Source: Cytophagaceae bacterium (GTDB lineage Bacteria > Bacteroidota > Bacteroidia > Cytophagales > Flexibacteraceae). Taken from it: a stretch of 64,000 nt of DNA. The stretch lies in contig JAIXQU010000051.1 of NCBI GenBank assembly GCA_027485575.1, forward strand, positions 1 through 64,000, in the 5' to 3' direction. The translations under genes and the position numbers were made by a program. This document shows positions 39,259-48,590 of this stretch, piece after piece. The notes beneath the pieces are model-generated. The model was not told the DNA's origin. It was given only the letters and a program-made list of their open reading frames with translations, and did no database searches. The first letter of the stretch is position 1, and each line of letters begins with the position of its first letter.

Positions 39259-40515
39259 ATGAGCGAGGTTGCTATTAAGGTCGAAAATCTTGGAAAAAGC
39301 TACAGATTAGGTTCCATAGGATCAAAATCTCTTGTAGATGATTTTTTGAATCTTTTTGGTTCAAAACAAAAAGACAAGCCAGATGAAAATCTAATCTGGG
39401 CATTAAGTGAAGTAGGCTTTGAGATTAACAAAGGTGATGCTGTAGGAATCGTTGGAAAAAACGGAGCTGGAAAATCAACCTTATTAAAAATCCTATCGAG
39501 GACAACGGCACCTACCACAGGTTCCATCAAAATAAAAGGAAAAATAGCTTCACTTTTAGAGGTAGGTACTGGTTTTCACCCTGAACTTAGTGGCAGGGAA
39601 AATATCTTTTTAAATGGTGCCATCATGGGCATGTCAAAGTCTGAAATCAAGCGAAACTTTGATGCCATTGTTGAGTTTTCAGGGGTCTCAAAATTTATTG
39701 ATACTCCGGTAAAACGATACAGCTCAGGAATGTATGTGAGGCTGGCTTTTGCTGTAGCAGCACATTTGGAGTCAGAGATCATGATTATTGATGAGGTCTT
39801 GGCAGTGGGCGATATTGACTTCCAAAAAAAGTGTATTGGTAAAATGAAAGAGGTTTCCTCTTCAGAGGGCCGGACGGTTTTATTTGTAAGTCACAACATG
39901 GCTTCCGTGAAGGCCTTATGTAATCGGGGATTGTTTTTGGAAGGAGGAAAATTACGGCTGAGCGGCTCGATAGAAGAGATAACCGAAGCTTATACAGTTG
40001 CCAACAAAGGATTGGTAGAAACCACAGCATTGGCCTTTCGTGAGGACAGAACGGGTTCTGGAAAAGTAAAGCTTGTTGATTTTTATGTTGAGGATGTTGT
40101 TGGGAATCAAATTGAAACAATACTTACCGGAGAGGACATCGTATTTTGTTTTTCGTTGCAAAATGGCCCTGAAAAGTCAAGAAATATAGACTTTGGATTG
40201 AACTTTTTTGATCCGGATGATGGCAATATGGGTGTTTTGTACAGTTCATATCAGAATGTTTTCTTTGAGGCTGAGCCTAACGAATTGCTTTACATCAAGG
40301 TTGTGGTTCCAAATTTTCCGTTTACAATTGGCACCTACAAGGTTGGTACAAGAATTTTAGTTAATTCTGAAGAATCAGACTGGTTGTTAGGTGGAGCAGG
40401 ATTTATACAAGTTGAAAATGGCGATTTTTACGGCACAGGAAATATTGGATTCTCCCATACCCACATGACCAATTTTCTTGGAAGGTGGCATATCAATCAG
40501 GAACAAAAAAAATAG
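39259..40515 (+). CDS. polysaccharide ABC exporter ATPase with C-terminal carbohydrate-binding domain (Wzt-like)
   Basis: GIVGKNGAGKSTLLKILSRTTAPTTGSIKIKGKIASLLEVGTGFHPELSGRENIFLNGAIMGM; extended C-terminal beta domain. Confidence 0.93.
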   Translation: MSEVAIKVENLGKSYRLGSIGSKSLVDDFLNLFGSKQKDKPDENLIWALSEVGFEINKGDAVGIVGKNGAGKSTLLKILSRTTAPTTGSIKIKGKIASLLEVGTGFHPELSGRENIFLNGAIMGMSKSEIKRNFDAIVEFSGVSKFIDTPVKRYSSGMYVRLAFAVAAHLESEIMIIDEVLAVGDIDFQKKCIGKMKEVSSSEGRTVLFVSHNMASVKALCNRGLFLEGGKLRLSGSIEEITEAYTVANKGLVETTALAFREDRTGSGKVKLVDFYVEDVVGNQIETILTGEDIVFCFSLQNGPEKSRNIDFGLNFFDPDDGNMGVLYSSYQNVFFEAEPNELLYIKVVVPNFPFTIGTYKVGTRILVNSEESDWLLGGAGFIQVENGDFYGTGNIGFSHTHMTNFLGRWHINQEQKK

Positions 40516-40525
40516 CAAAAGGATT

Positions 40526-41467
40526 GTGAAACTAGAGACGCCTGTATTATTAATTACCTTTAACCGGCCCGACGTCACAAAGATTGTTTTAGATAAAATC
40601 ATTGAAGTAGCGCCTCCAATCATTTACATTTTTAATGATGCCCCCAGAAGTGGCAACGAAAATGATAAACAGAAATGTTCAGAGATTCGCCAAATGGTAA
40701 ATGGTCTTTCATATGACGGAATCATCAAAACAAGATTTGAAGAGTCAAACCTGGGTTGTAAACTAGGCGAATCAACAGCCATGTCCTGGCTTTTTGAAAA
40801 TGAAGAGATGGGAATTGTCATTGAGGATGACATTCTACCAACCAATGAATTCTTTTATTATTGTCAGGAGATGCTTCTTAAGTATCAATTTGATGAAAGA
40901 ATTTTTTCCATTACTGGCTGTAATCTGATTAATGATTGGAAATCAGATATTCAGGATTACCATTTTGCCCTTTTTGGAAGTTTTTGGGGTTGGGCAGGTT
41001 GGAGAAGAGCCTGGAAACACTATGACGTTAAGATGCCCCTTTGGGAAAATGAAGAAGTAAAAAAAATGGTTGAAAATTATTTGCCGTTTAAAGAGTTCAG
41101 TGATCTTAGAAAAGCCGAATTCGATTCTTTGATTTCAGGAAAAAACGACACATGGGATTTTCAGTTTTGTTTGGCTCACTTGGTTAACCATGCCATTTCC
41201 ATTGTACCATCCAGGAATCTGATAAAGAATATTGGAATCAATAGAGAAGATGCGGTTCACATGCAAGGTGAAAGCCCATTTTCAGATCTTGAACATTACA
41301 AAGTAAATCTGCCTTTTAAAAATAATCCAATAATGATTCCCGATTATGAATATGACCGGAATGTGGTTTTCAAGGCATATCCATGGCTTTTTGATGTTCC
41401 TGAATTGAAGTCTGAGAACAAGCCAACGTTTTATCAAAAAGTAAAAAATAAACTTACCAAATTATGA
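40526..41467 (+). CDS. glycosyltransferase-like (nucleotide-diphospho-sugar transferase fold)
   Basis: VKLETPVLLITFNRPDVTKIVLDKIIE...FNDAPRSG; IVIEDDILPTNEFFYYCQEML; GTG start preferred over the ORF-track ATG at 40478. Confidence 0.65.
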   Translation: MKLETPVLLITFNRPDVTKIVLDKIIEVAPPIIYIFNDAPRSGNENDKQKCSEIRQMVNGLSYDGIIKTRFEESNLGCKLGESTAMSWLFENEEMGIVIEDDILPTNEFFYYCQEMLLKYQFDERIFSITGCNLINDWKSDIQDYHFALFGSFWGWAGWRRAWKHYDVKMPLWENEEVKKMVENYLPFKEFSDLRKAEFDSLISGKNDTWDFQFCLAHLVNHAISIVPSRNLIKNIGINREDAVHMQGESPFSDLEHYKVNLPFKNNPIMIPDYEYDRNVVFKAYPWLFDVPELKSENKPTFYQKVKNKLTKL

Positions 41468-42435
41468 TAAGTATTATTAAATCATTCTTAATGAGGCTTT
41501 TGGGTATTCTAGAACTTAAGGATAAAGTTACCGGTTTATATTACAAAGCAGAAAAAGATCGCCAACTTATAATTTCTCAGATCAACCATTCCAAGGAAGA
41601 GATATTGTTTGGGCAAGGCCAAATTTTGGTAAGACAGCTGGAAGGAACAGGATTTTCGGGAGGTTTCGGTGGTTCAGAGTTCAAGGTTTTTTCACAGAAT
41701 GGGGAGGATGGAATAATTCAGTTTTTAATCCATAAAATACCTGAAATACCCAGGACTTTTATTGAGTTCGGCGTTGAGACTTATTTAGAATCAAATACCA
41801 GGTTTCTACTCATGCACAACAGCTGGAAAGGTTTGGTAATAGACGGAAGTAAAGAAAATATTGAAAATATTAAAGCGCAGGATTTGTATTGGCGTTTTGA
41901 TCTAACAGCAGTTGAGCGATTTATTACAAAAGAAAATATTAATTCCATTTTTAAAGAGAATGGATTTTCTGGAGAAATAGGTATTTTGAGTATAGACATT
42001 GATGGCAATGATTATTGGGTTTGGGAGCAGATTTCTGAGGTTCAACCTGTAATAGTTATTGCGGAATACAATAGTTATTTTGGAAGTGAGCGACCTATCT
42101 CAGTTCCCTATAATTCCGATTTTTACAGAACCAATGTGCATTTTAGCAATTTATACTTTGGGGCTTCTCTATCGGCGCTGAATCACCTTGCTGAGGTAAA
42201 GGGATATAGTTTAATAGGATGCAACAGGTCTGGCAACAATGCTTTTTTCGTTAGAAAAGATAAATTGAATGGACTTACTTCAGTACCAGTTTCAAAGGCC
42301 TTTATTGACACACCCAGCCGGGAAGCAAGAGATGAAAAGGGAAATCTAACTTTTGCGGATTCCCCTTCAAGAAGAAAATTAATTGAAGGGATGCCTGTAA
42401 TTAATGTGGTGAATAATCAAAAAGAGATTATTTAA
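41464..42435 (+). CDS. FkbM-like methyltransferase-type protein in polysaccharide locus
   Basis: FSQNGEDGIIQFLIHKIPEIPRTFIEFGVETYLESNTRFLLMHNSWKGLVIDGSKENI resembles SAM-fold proteins of surface-glycan loci. Confidence 0.5.
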   Translation: MISIIKSFLMRLLGILELKDKVTGLYYKAEKDRQLIISQINHSKEEILFGQGQILVRQLEGTGFSGGFGGSEFKVFSQNGEDGIIQFLIHKIPEIPRTFIEFGVETYLESNTRFLLMHNSWKGLVIDGSKENIENIKAQDLYWRFDLTAVERFITKENINSIFKENGFSGEIGILSIDIDGNDYWVWEQISEVQPVIVIAEYNSYFGSERPISVPYNSDFYRTNVHFSNLYFGASLSALNHLAEVKGYSLIGCNRSGNNAFFVRKDKLNGLTSVPVSKAFIDTPSREARDEKGNLTFADSPSRRKLIEGMPVINVVNNQKEII

Positions 42436-44560
42436 GGCTTGTTTTAAATTTTGATAAACCTGAGTCCAGGAATTTAACAAATTCCTCAACATTCAAATCA
42501 TAGGAGCGGGGCTCAACCAGGAGAGAGCCATCTGGTCCAAGCAATACATACAACGGTTGTGTGTTGCTTTTGTAGCTGATAACTTGAATATCAGCATTTT
42601 GCTTCCCGATTGTCTTTTTGACTTTTCCATCATATTTGCTGGTATACCATTGATTTTCTGGGAGTTCCGTTTTGTCATCTACATACAAGGCAGTTACAAT
42701 AAAATCATTTTCCAATCGTTTCAGCACCTCCGGGCTTGACCAGACATTGGCTTCCATTTCACGGCAATTGACACAACCGTGACCAGTAAAATCTATAAAT
42801 ACGGGTTTGTTTTGTGCTTTTGCACAAGCCAAAGCTTGCTTTAAATCAAAGTAACCTTCTAAACCATGGGGCAAATGCAAAATTTCTGCATACTTTGGGT
42901 AATCGCAAAGTGTAGATTCCTGATTATCAGTAGATGTCCTGGCTCTGCCGCCATTTTTCTCTATAAGTGCTTCAATATTAAAGTCTAATGTGCTTTCTGG
43001 AGGCAGATAACCTGCCAGGGCCTTTAGTGGTGCCCCCCACATTCCAGGAATCATATAAACAACAAAACTCAATACCAATATTGAAAAACCAACCCGTAAA
43101 ACCGGAATTTTTTCCAATGGACTATCATGCGGAAGTCTGATTTTTCCCAAAAGATAAAATCCAATCATTGAGAAGATAACAATCCAAAAAGCCAGATAAA
43201 TTTCTCTGTCCAGTATATGCCAATGGTAGGCCTGGTCTGCTATGGATAAAAACTTTAGCGCAAAGGCCAACTCTAAAAAGCCCAAAACCACTTTAACCGA
43301 GTTCAACCAACCTCCCGACTTTGGTAAACTGGATAACCATTGTGGAAATATGGCAAACAATGTAAAAGGCAGGGCGAAAGCCAAAGAATAGCCGAACATT
43401 CCTATAATTGGTTTTAAAACTTCTCCACCGGCAGATTGAACCAAAATAGAACCCACAATAGGACCTGTACAGGAAAAACTAACCAGCACAATGGTAAAGG
43501 CCATAAAAAATATGCCAATTATGCCGCCTTTGTCGCTTTGTTTATCTGCCATATTCACAATGGAAGAGGGCAAAACAATTTCAAAAAGTCCCAGGAAAGA
43601 CAAACCGAAAAATATAAAAATGAAGAAGAAGAACAGATTTGGAGCCCAATGGGTGGAAATAAAATTGGCAAATTCCGGACCATTGATTCGACTTACAAGG
43701 GTCCCGATTAAAACATATAATATAATGATACTCAAACCATACAGGCTGGCTTTTCTGATTCCTTCCGCTCTGGTCTGGCTTTGACGTGTAAAGAAAGTTA
43801 CAGTCATTGGAATCATTGGAAATACACAAGGCGTAAGCAAAGCCACCAGGCCAGAAAGAAATGCAGCAAAGAAAAAACCCCAAAGGGAGCCTGAACTTTC
43901 GGGTGCTATGGAAGTTGCTTTTACTTCCGAAACTTCGGATTCAATTTTTGATTTTTTTTCAGAAGTTGTAACCGTTTGGAGAGAATCAGTGTTCGATATT
44001 GTTTCCGCCTTATTCCCGGAGTCAACGTTGATTGTGGAAATAGAAGTTTTTTCAGCCTCAGATTTTTCAGCCTTTTCGGAATTTGTGTTTTCTACTTCAA
44101 ATGGACCAAATGAAAAATCTCCATCCTGATCCACGCATTTCCCAATTTCATCGGAGCAGGCCTGAGACTCATAAGTTCCTTCAATGGATGTTGACTCCAG
44201 AATTTTGACCTTTTGTCTGAATTCAGCTTTTTTATGAAATAGGCGTACATTTCCTCCAAATACATCATCAAAATGATTCTCAGCACCAATAGGACTAATC
44301 TTGCCGACCAAAGCATATTTTGGTGATTTATTAAAAGTAAAGACAGAAACTTTTGGGCCCACGTTTGGGTCGAAATCACTGGAATATAGATGCCAGGTCT
44401 GGTCGATTTTCACTTTGAAAACCAGTTCAACAATATCACCTTTTTTAACTTTTTTCCCTTCACTATTGAATGACCAATGTGTAGGATTAACAATTTGGGC
44501 TTGAACCAGTACTGACGTTATCGCAAGTAAAAATCCAATTAGAGCGCTTTTCTTGTTCAT
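42428..44560 (-). CDS. dsbD: thiol:disulfide interchange protein DsbD (N-domain, TM domain, thioredoxin domain)
   Basis: AALLTPCVFPMIPMTVTFF-type TM core; C-terminal thioredoxin-like FIDFTGHGCVNCREMEANVW. Confidence 0.92.
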   Translation of the reverse strand: MNKKSALIGFLLAITSVLVQAQIVNPTHWSFNSEGKKVKKGDIVELVFKVKIDQTWHLYSSDFDPNVGPKVSVFTFNKSPKYALVGKISPIGAENHFDDVFGGNVRLFHKKAEFRQKVKILESTSIEGTYESQACSDEIGKCVDQDGDFSFGPFEVENTNSEKAEKSEAEKTSISTINVDSGNKAETISNTDSLQTVTTSEKKSKIESEVSEVKATSIAPESSGSLWGFFFAAFLSGLVALLTPCVFPMIPMTVTFFTRQSQTRAEGIRKASLYGLSIIILYVLIGTLVSRINGPEFANFISTHWAPNLFFFFIFIFFGLSFLGLFEIVLPSSIVNMADKQSDKGGIIGIFFMAFTIVLVSFSCTGPIVGSILVQSAGGEVLKPIIGMFGYSLAFALPFTLFAIFPQWLSSLPKSGGWLNSVKVVLGFLELAFALKFLSIADQAYHWHILDREIYLAFWIVIFSMIGFYLLGKIRLPHDSPLEKIPVLRVGFSILVLSFVVYMIPGMWGAPLKALAGYLPPESTLDFNIEALIEKNGGRARTSTDNQESTLCDYPKYAEILHLPHGLEGYFDLKQALACAKAQNKPVFIDFTGHGCVNCREMEANVWSSPEVLKRLENDFIVTALYVDDKTELPENQWYTSKYDGKVKKTIGKQNADIQVISYKSNTQPLYVLLGPDGSLLVEPRSYDLNVEEFVKFLDSGLSKFKTSLK

Positions 44561-44576
44561 TTTTTATTTTCAAAGG

Positions 44577-44584
44577 CAAAAGTA
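44577..44584 (-). promoter_or_regulatory. candidate -7 element for dsbD
   Basis: Minus strand TACTTTTG upstream of the dsbD ATG; -33 box not clear. Confidence 0.35.
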
Positions 44585-44619
44585 CAAACTAAGTATTCAA
44601 TATTGATACATCCTGACAT

Positions 44620-45918
44620 TTGGTCCTATATCTTCGCAGCCTTTTCTATAAGAGTTTGAATAAAGACCAGGTATTTCCCGACTATCAGATTTTTGAGTTT
44701 GCCAATGGTATCAGGCTGATTCACAAACAGGTGGCTGCCACAAAAATTTCTCATTGTGGTTTTATTTTGGATGTTGGAAGTCGGGATGAACAAACCAATG
44801 AATTGGGTATTGCCCACTTTTGGGAGCATATGGCTTTTAAAGGCACAGAAAACCGCAAATCTTTTCACATAATAAATCGACTTGAAATTTTAGGTGGAGA
44901 AATCAATGCATATACGACAAAAGAAAAAATTGCTTTTCATGCTTCCGTTCTTTCTTCACATTTTGAAAAGGCAGTAGACCTCCTGGCTGACATCACGTTT
45001 TATTCCATTTTTCCCGAAAAGGAAATTGAGAAGGAAAAGGGGGTTATTCTGGAAGAAATGATGATGTATCGCGATACACCTGATGATGCCATTCAGGATG
45101 ATTTTGATTTGCTACTTTTTCCAAACCATCCGCTTGGCAATAATATTCTTGGTACGGAGGAAAGCGTTCAATCCTTTAACAGGTCAGATTTTCTGTCATT
45201 TTTTAAAAGAAATGTGGGAAATGAAAGAATTATTTTTTCATCCGTAGGTCCGATGGATTTTAATACAGTTGTAAAAAAAGCCAGGCCATTTTTAGAGAAA
45301 ATTCCAAGTCTTTCCATTCAGAAAAACAGGATATCTCCTCAGCCAACTTTTTTTCAGGATACGATTGAATATAAACCAATCTCACAAGCCCACCTTATGT
45401 TGGGGTGCCAATCCTTCTCGTTAAACCATGAAAAAAGGATAACTTTATTTCTTCTGAACAATGTTTTAGGCGGGCCAGCCCTAACAAGCAGACTCAATTT
45501 TACAATCAGAGAAAAAAACGGGTTGGTGTATTCCGTTGAATCTTCTTATGCCCCTTATTTAGATTCAGGAGCATTTTCAATATACCTTGGAACTGAGATG
45601 AAGAATCTGGAGAAAGCCGAAAATCTGGTAAAGAAAGAGATTCATAACCTTCAGAATAATTTACTTTCAAAACAACAATTGAAAAATGCCAAAGAACAGA
45701 TTAAAGGCCAATTGGCTATGGCAGAGGAAGGAAACCTGATGATGATGCTTATGCTTGGAAAGAGTATTCTGGATATGGGAAGGGTGGAAAGTTTGGCAGA
45801 AATTTTCACCAATATTGATAAGATTACTTCAGCCGATCTTTTAGAGGTTGCCAATCTTGCATGGGGTCATGAAAATTGGGTTCGACTGGCATTTGTGCCT
45901 GAAATCCGAAAAAAATAA
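44620..45918 (+). CDS. M16-family zinc metallopeptidase
   Basis: LGIAHFWEHMAFKGTENRKSFHIINRLEILGGEINAYTTKE (HxxEH motif). The start codon is uncertain (TTG). Confidence 0.92.
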   Translation: MVLYLRSLFYKSLNKDQVFPDYQIFEFANGIRLIHKQVAATKISHCGFILDVGSRDEQTNELGIAHFWEHMAFKGTENRKSFHIINRLEILGGEINAYTTKEKIAFHASVLSSHFEKAVDLLADITFYSIFPEKEIEKEKGVILEEMMMYRDTPDDAIQDDFDLLLFPNHPLGNNILGTEESVQSFNRSDFLSFFKRNVGNERIIFSSVGPMDFNTVVKKARPFLEKIPSLSIQKNRISPQPTFFQDTIEYKPISQAHLMLGCQSFSLNHEKRITLFLLNNVLGGPALTSRLNFTIREKNGLVYSVESSYAPYLDSGAFSIYLGTEMKNLEKAENLVKKEIHNLQNNLLSKQQLKNAKEQIKGQLAMAEEGNLMMMLMLGKSILDMGRVESLAEIFTNIDKITSADLLEVANLAWGHENWVRLAFVPEIRKK

Positions 45919-46031
45919 AAATTCAATCACCAAAAAATTAAAAGAACGCACAAAATTTTTCACATGGTTGAAACCTAAATATTTTTTAGACGTGTTAAGT
46001 ACCTAGTTCTTACCCTCTAAATAATATCGTT

Positions 46032-46295
46032 ATGAAAAGTTCATCTGCATCACTGCTAATAGCAATAATCGCCCTTTTAACTTTTAGTTTCCAAAATCCG
46101 TCTTTTGCCAATAATGGGTCTAGTGATGGGGCAAGGTACACTTACACTTCACATAAACTTTCTGCAAAGGAATTCAGGAAAGCATATCAGGCAGCGAAAA
46201 AAGAATATCAAGGCATAAAAAGTTCAAGTACCAAAAAAATGTTACGTAAAAGAAAAGGTAGCTGGCTTCAAAGATGGTATAATAGAAATCTTTGA
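46032..46295 (+). CDS. small exported highly basic protein, unknown function
   Basis: Signal peptide MKSSSASLLIAIIALLTFSFQNPSFA, mature part rich in K/R (KKMLRKRKGSWLQRWYNRNL); followed by its own terminator. Confidence 0.55.
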   Translation: MKSSSASLLIAIIALLTFSFQNPSFANNGSSDGARYTYTSHKLSAKEFRKAYQAAKKEYQGIKSSSTKKMLRKRKGSWLQRWYNRNL

Positions 46296-46310
46296 AATCT
46301 ATATTTATTA

Positions 46311-46346
46311 AAAAAAGGGCCACTGAAATGTGGTCCTTTTTTTTTC
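46311..46346 (+). terminator. intrinsic terminator
   Basis: AAAAAAGGGCCAC-TGAAAT-GTGGTCCTTTTTTTTT after the 46032-46295 gene. Confidence 0.8.
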
Positions 46347-46563
46347 TTATTGCTTTGCCTTGTTGTCGATTTCTTACCTTCAAAATCCCATTTTCACCCA
46401 CCTTGCCTTTATCTTGTCTTTTTTTACCTTTGACTCTCTTGTAATTACCTCATTTATCGGTGGTTATATAGTGTTTTAAAATAGGGGCAGAACCCAGTTT
46501 TAATTTTTTTTTCAGGTCATTTTTTTCATATATCCAGTGTTTTTAATCTTTTTCTAATGAAAA

Positions 46564-46599
46564 GTGGGGGTAGGTGGAAAAAAATGTCAAAAAGTGGTA
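46564..46599 (+). promoter_or_regulatory. candidate MraZ-box operator array
   Basis: GTGGG (46564), GTGGA (46574), degenerate ATGTC (46584), GTGGT (46594): exact 10-bp phasing, upstream of mraZ. Confidence 0.6.
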
Positions 46600-46619
46600 C
46601 AACTTTGAAAATCCCTTAT

Positions 46620-46627
46620 TACTTTTG
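46620..46627 (+). promoter_or_regulatory. candidate -7 element of the dcw promoter
   Basis: TACTTTTG (TAnnTTTG) 47 nt upstream of the mraZ ATG, just downstream of the MraZ-box array. Confidence 0.45.
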
Positions 46628-46674
46628 GCCCGTGGGAAAGTGTGCACTTAACTCTGCCCGCGTAAACAAGTTTA

Positions 46675-47148
46675 ATGATCACCTTTTCAGGCACATACGA
46701 TTGCAAAATGGACCCCAAGGGGCGAATAGTGCTCCCAGCCCGGCTCAAAGCCCGGTTGCCTGATGCTGCTGAGCAGAAAATTGTAATCCTTTTAGGTTTT
46801 AGAAAATGCCTCACCATCTACACCATGGCCCAGTGGGAGGAGCGTTTGCAATCATTTGCCAATGTCTCTGAATATGATGAAGAGGGGCAGCAATTCATCC
46901 GTGATTTCACCTATGGAATGGCGGAAGAAACGTTGGATGGGGTGGGCAGATTTAGCCTGAATAAAAAAATGATACAGTATGCAGGATTGACAAGCGATGT
47001 CATCCTGTCTGGAGTAGGAAGTAAGATAGAAATCTGGAATGCAGAGGATTATGAGAAATCATTGACGCCTATGTCTGAAAGAGGAAAGCTTCAACCTATA
47101 GCCAGAGGAATATTTGATGTACCCAAAAAATCTGAAAACCCGAACTAA
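46675..47148 (+). CDS. mraZ: transcriptional regulator MraZ
   Basis: FSGTYDCKMDPKGRIVLPARLKARLP; AEETLDGVGRFSLNKKMIQYAGL. Confidence 0.94.
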   Translation: MITFSGTYDCKMDPKGRIVLPARLKARLPDAAEQKIVILLGFRKCLTIYTMAQWEERLQSFANVSEYDEEGQQFIRDFTYGMAEETLDGVGRFSLNKKMIQYAGLTSDVILSGVGSKIEIWNAEDYEKSLTPMSERGKLQPIARGIFDVPKKSENPN

Positions 47149-47151
47149 AGC

Positions 47152-48081
47152 ATGTACCACAATCCGGTCATGCTGCAGGAATCGTTGGAAGGTCTCGATA
47201 TTAAACCAAACGGCGTTTATATCGATGTCACATTTGGTGGAGGCGGGCATAGCAATGCCATTCTCAACCAGTTGAAAGATGGAACTTTATATGCATTTGA
47301 TCAGGATGAAGATGCTAAAAACCAAGTGCTTGCACATCCGAATCTGGTTTTTATAAAGGCCAACTTTCAGCATGTGGAAAAGTATCTGAAACTGCATCAG
47401 GTGGGTCCGGCAGATGGACTGCTAGCCGATCTGGGCATTTCATCGCACCAGATAGACGAACCAAAAAGGGGCTTTAGTACCCGTTGGGAAGGACCTTTGG
47501 ACATGCGAATGAACCCTGAAAGTGGCCAATCGGCTGCTGATGTGGTAAATAACTATTCGGAAGCCGAACTGCACAGAATAATGGGCATGTATGGCGAGCT
47601 GAAAAATGCAAAAACACTTGCTCTGGCAATCGTCAAGGCAAGGTCAAAGCAGAAAATCAGCACTACTGAGGAATTAAAAAAAGTGATAACGCCACTTGCG
47701 CCAAGGGGAAAGGAGTTCAAATACCAGGCGCAGGTTTTTCAGGCATTGCGAATAGAAGTCAACCAGGAAATGGACGTTCTGGCCAATCTTCTGGAGCAAT
47801 GCACCCGGGTTTTGAAGCCAGGAGGCCGATTGGTGGTGATGAGCTACCACTCTCTTGAGGACAGAATGGTGAAGCACTTTATGCAAGCAGGAAATTTAGA
47901 AGGAAATCTTCAAAAAGACCTGTATGGGAATATCATTAGGCCATTTGAGCCAATTACCCGAAAGCCATTGGAGGCCAAAACCGAAGAGGTGCTGGCAAAT
48001 CCAAGAGCCCGAAGTGCCAAACTCAGAGTCGCTGAAAAAAACGGACAAAAAAAAATAAAACTGGAGGTTTCTGTTTGCTGA
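47152..48081 (+). CDS. rsmH: 16S rRNA (cytosine1402-N4)-methyltransferase
   Basis: YHNPVMLQESLEGLDIKPNGVYIDVTFGGGGHSNAIL; DGLLADLGISSHQID; GGRLVVMSYHSLEDRMVKHFM. Confidence 0.97.
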   Translation: MYHNPVMLQESLEGLDIKPNGVYIDVTFGGGGHSNAILNQLKDGTLYAFDQDEDAKNQVLAHPNLVFIKANFQHVEKYLKLHQVGPADGLLADLGISSHQIDEPKRGFSTRWEGPLDMRMNPESGQSAADVVNNYSEAELHRIMGMYGELKNAKTLALAIVKARSKQKISTTEELKKVITPLAPRGKEFKYQAQVFQALRIEVNQEMDVLANLLEQCTRVLKPGGRLVVMSYHSLEDRMVKHFMQAGNLEGNLQKDLYGNIIRPFEPITRKPLEAKTEEVLANPRARSAKLRVAEKNGQKKIKLEVSVC

Positions 48082-48138
48082 TTATCAGGAAATTGGGGCC
48101 GGAAAGCAAATTTGAAACATACTTATTAATGATAAAAA

Positions 48139-48522
48139 ATGGCCAGCAACACCATAAGAACCCCCCTGGAAGAACTTGACGTCCCTAAAAAAAGCGGACC
48201 CAATATCTTTTCCTGGTTAGAAGGAAGCATTCGTTTTGAAACCCTTTTCAGGGAGGGTATCCCAGCTCAACACTTGCCAAAAATCGCCTTCTGTTTCTTT
48301 TTGTGTCTATTGTACATAGGTGTGAGCCACCAAAGCAATAGAACCATTCAAAAATTAAATAAAGCCAAACTCCTTCTGGAGGATTTGCGGGTGAATTATA
48401 CCACACAAAAAGCTGAACTGATGTACAACAGCAAACAATCTGAAGTTGCCAAAATGGTAGAACCGCTGGGCATCAAAGAAAGTGAGATTCCACCACAGAA
48501 GGTCAATGAAGTAAAAGAGTAA
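48139..48522 (+). CDS. ftsL: FtsL-like cell division protein
   Basis: Single TM segment followed by a short coiled region; position between rsmH and ftsI. Confidence 0.75.
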   Translation: MASNTIRTPLEELDVPKKSGPNIFSWLEGSIRFETLFREGIPAQHLPKIAFCFFLCLLYIGVSHQSNRTIQKLNKAKLLLEDLRVNYTTQKAELMYNSKQSEVAKMVEPLGIKESEIPPQKVNEVKE

Positions 48523-48590
48523 ATTAAAAGTAAGAAGTGAAAATTCAAAAGGAACCAGGAGTTAGTAACCAGTAAAAGCAGTTATTTTTA

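Noticed and set aside
42428-42435. 8-bp overlap of convergent stop codons between the FkbM-like gene and dsbD
   Set aside because: Tail-to-tail overlaps of a few bases are common in compact bacterial genomes; no further structure supports a special role.
43436-43883. Several overlapping ORFs on both strands inside dsbD
   Set aside because: Alternate-frame readings of the TM-rich dsbD core.
46557-46763. Short plus-strand ORF covering the mraZ upstream region
   Set aside because: Overlaps the MraZ-box array, the -7 element and the mraZ start in another frame; no coding support.
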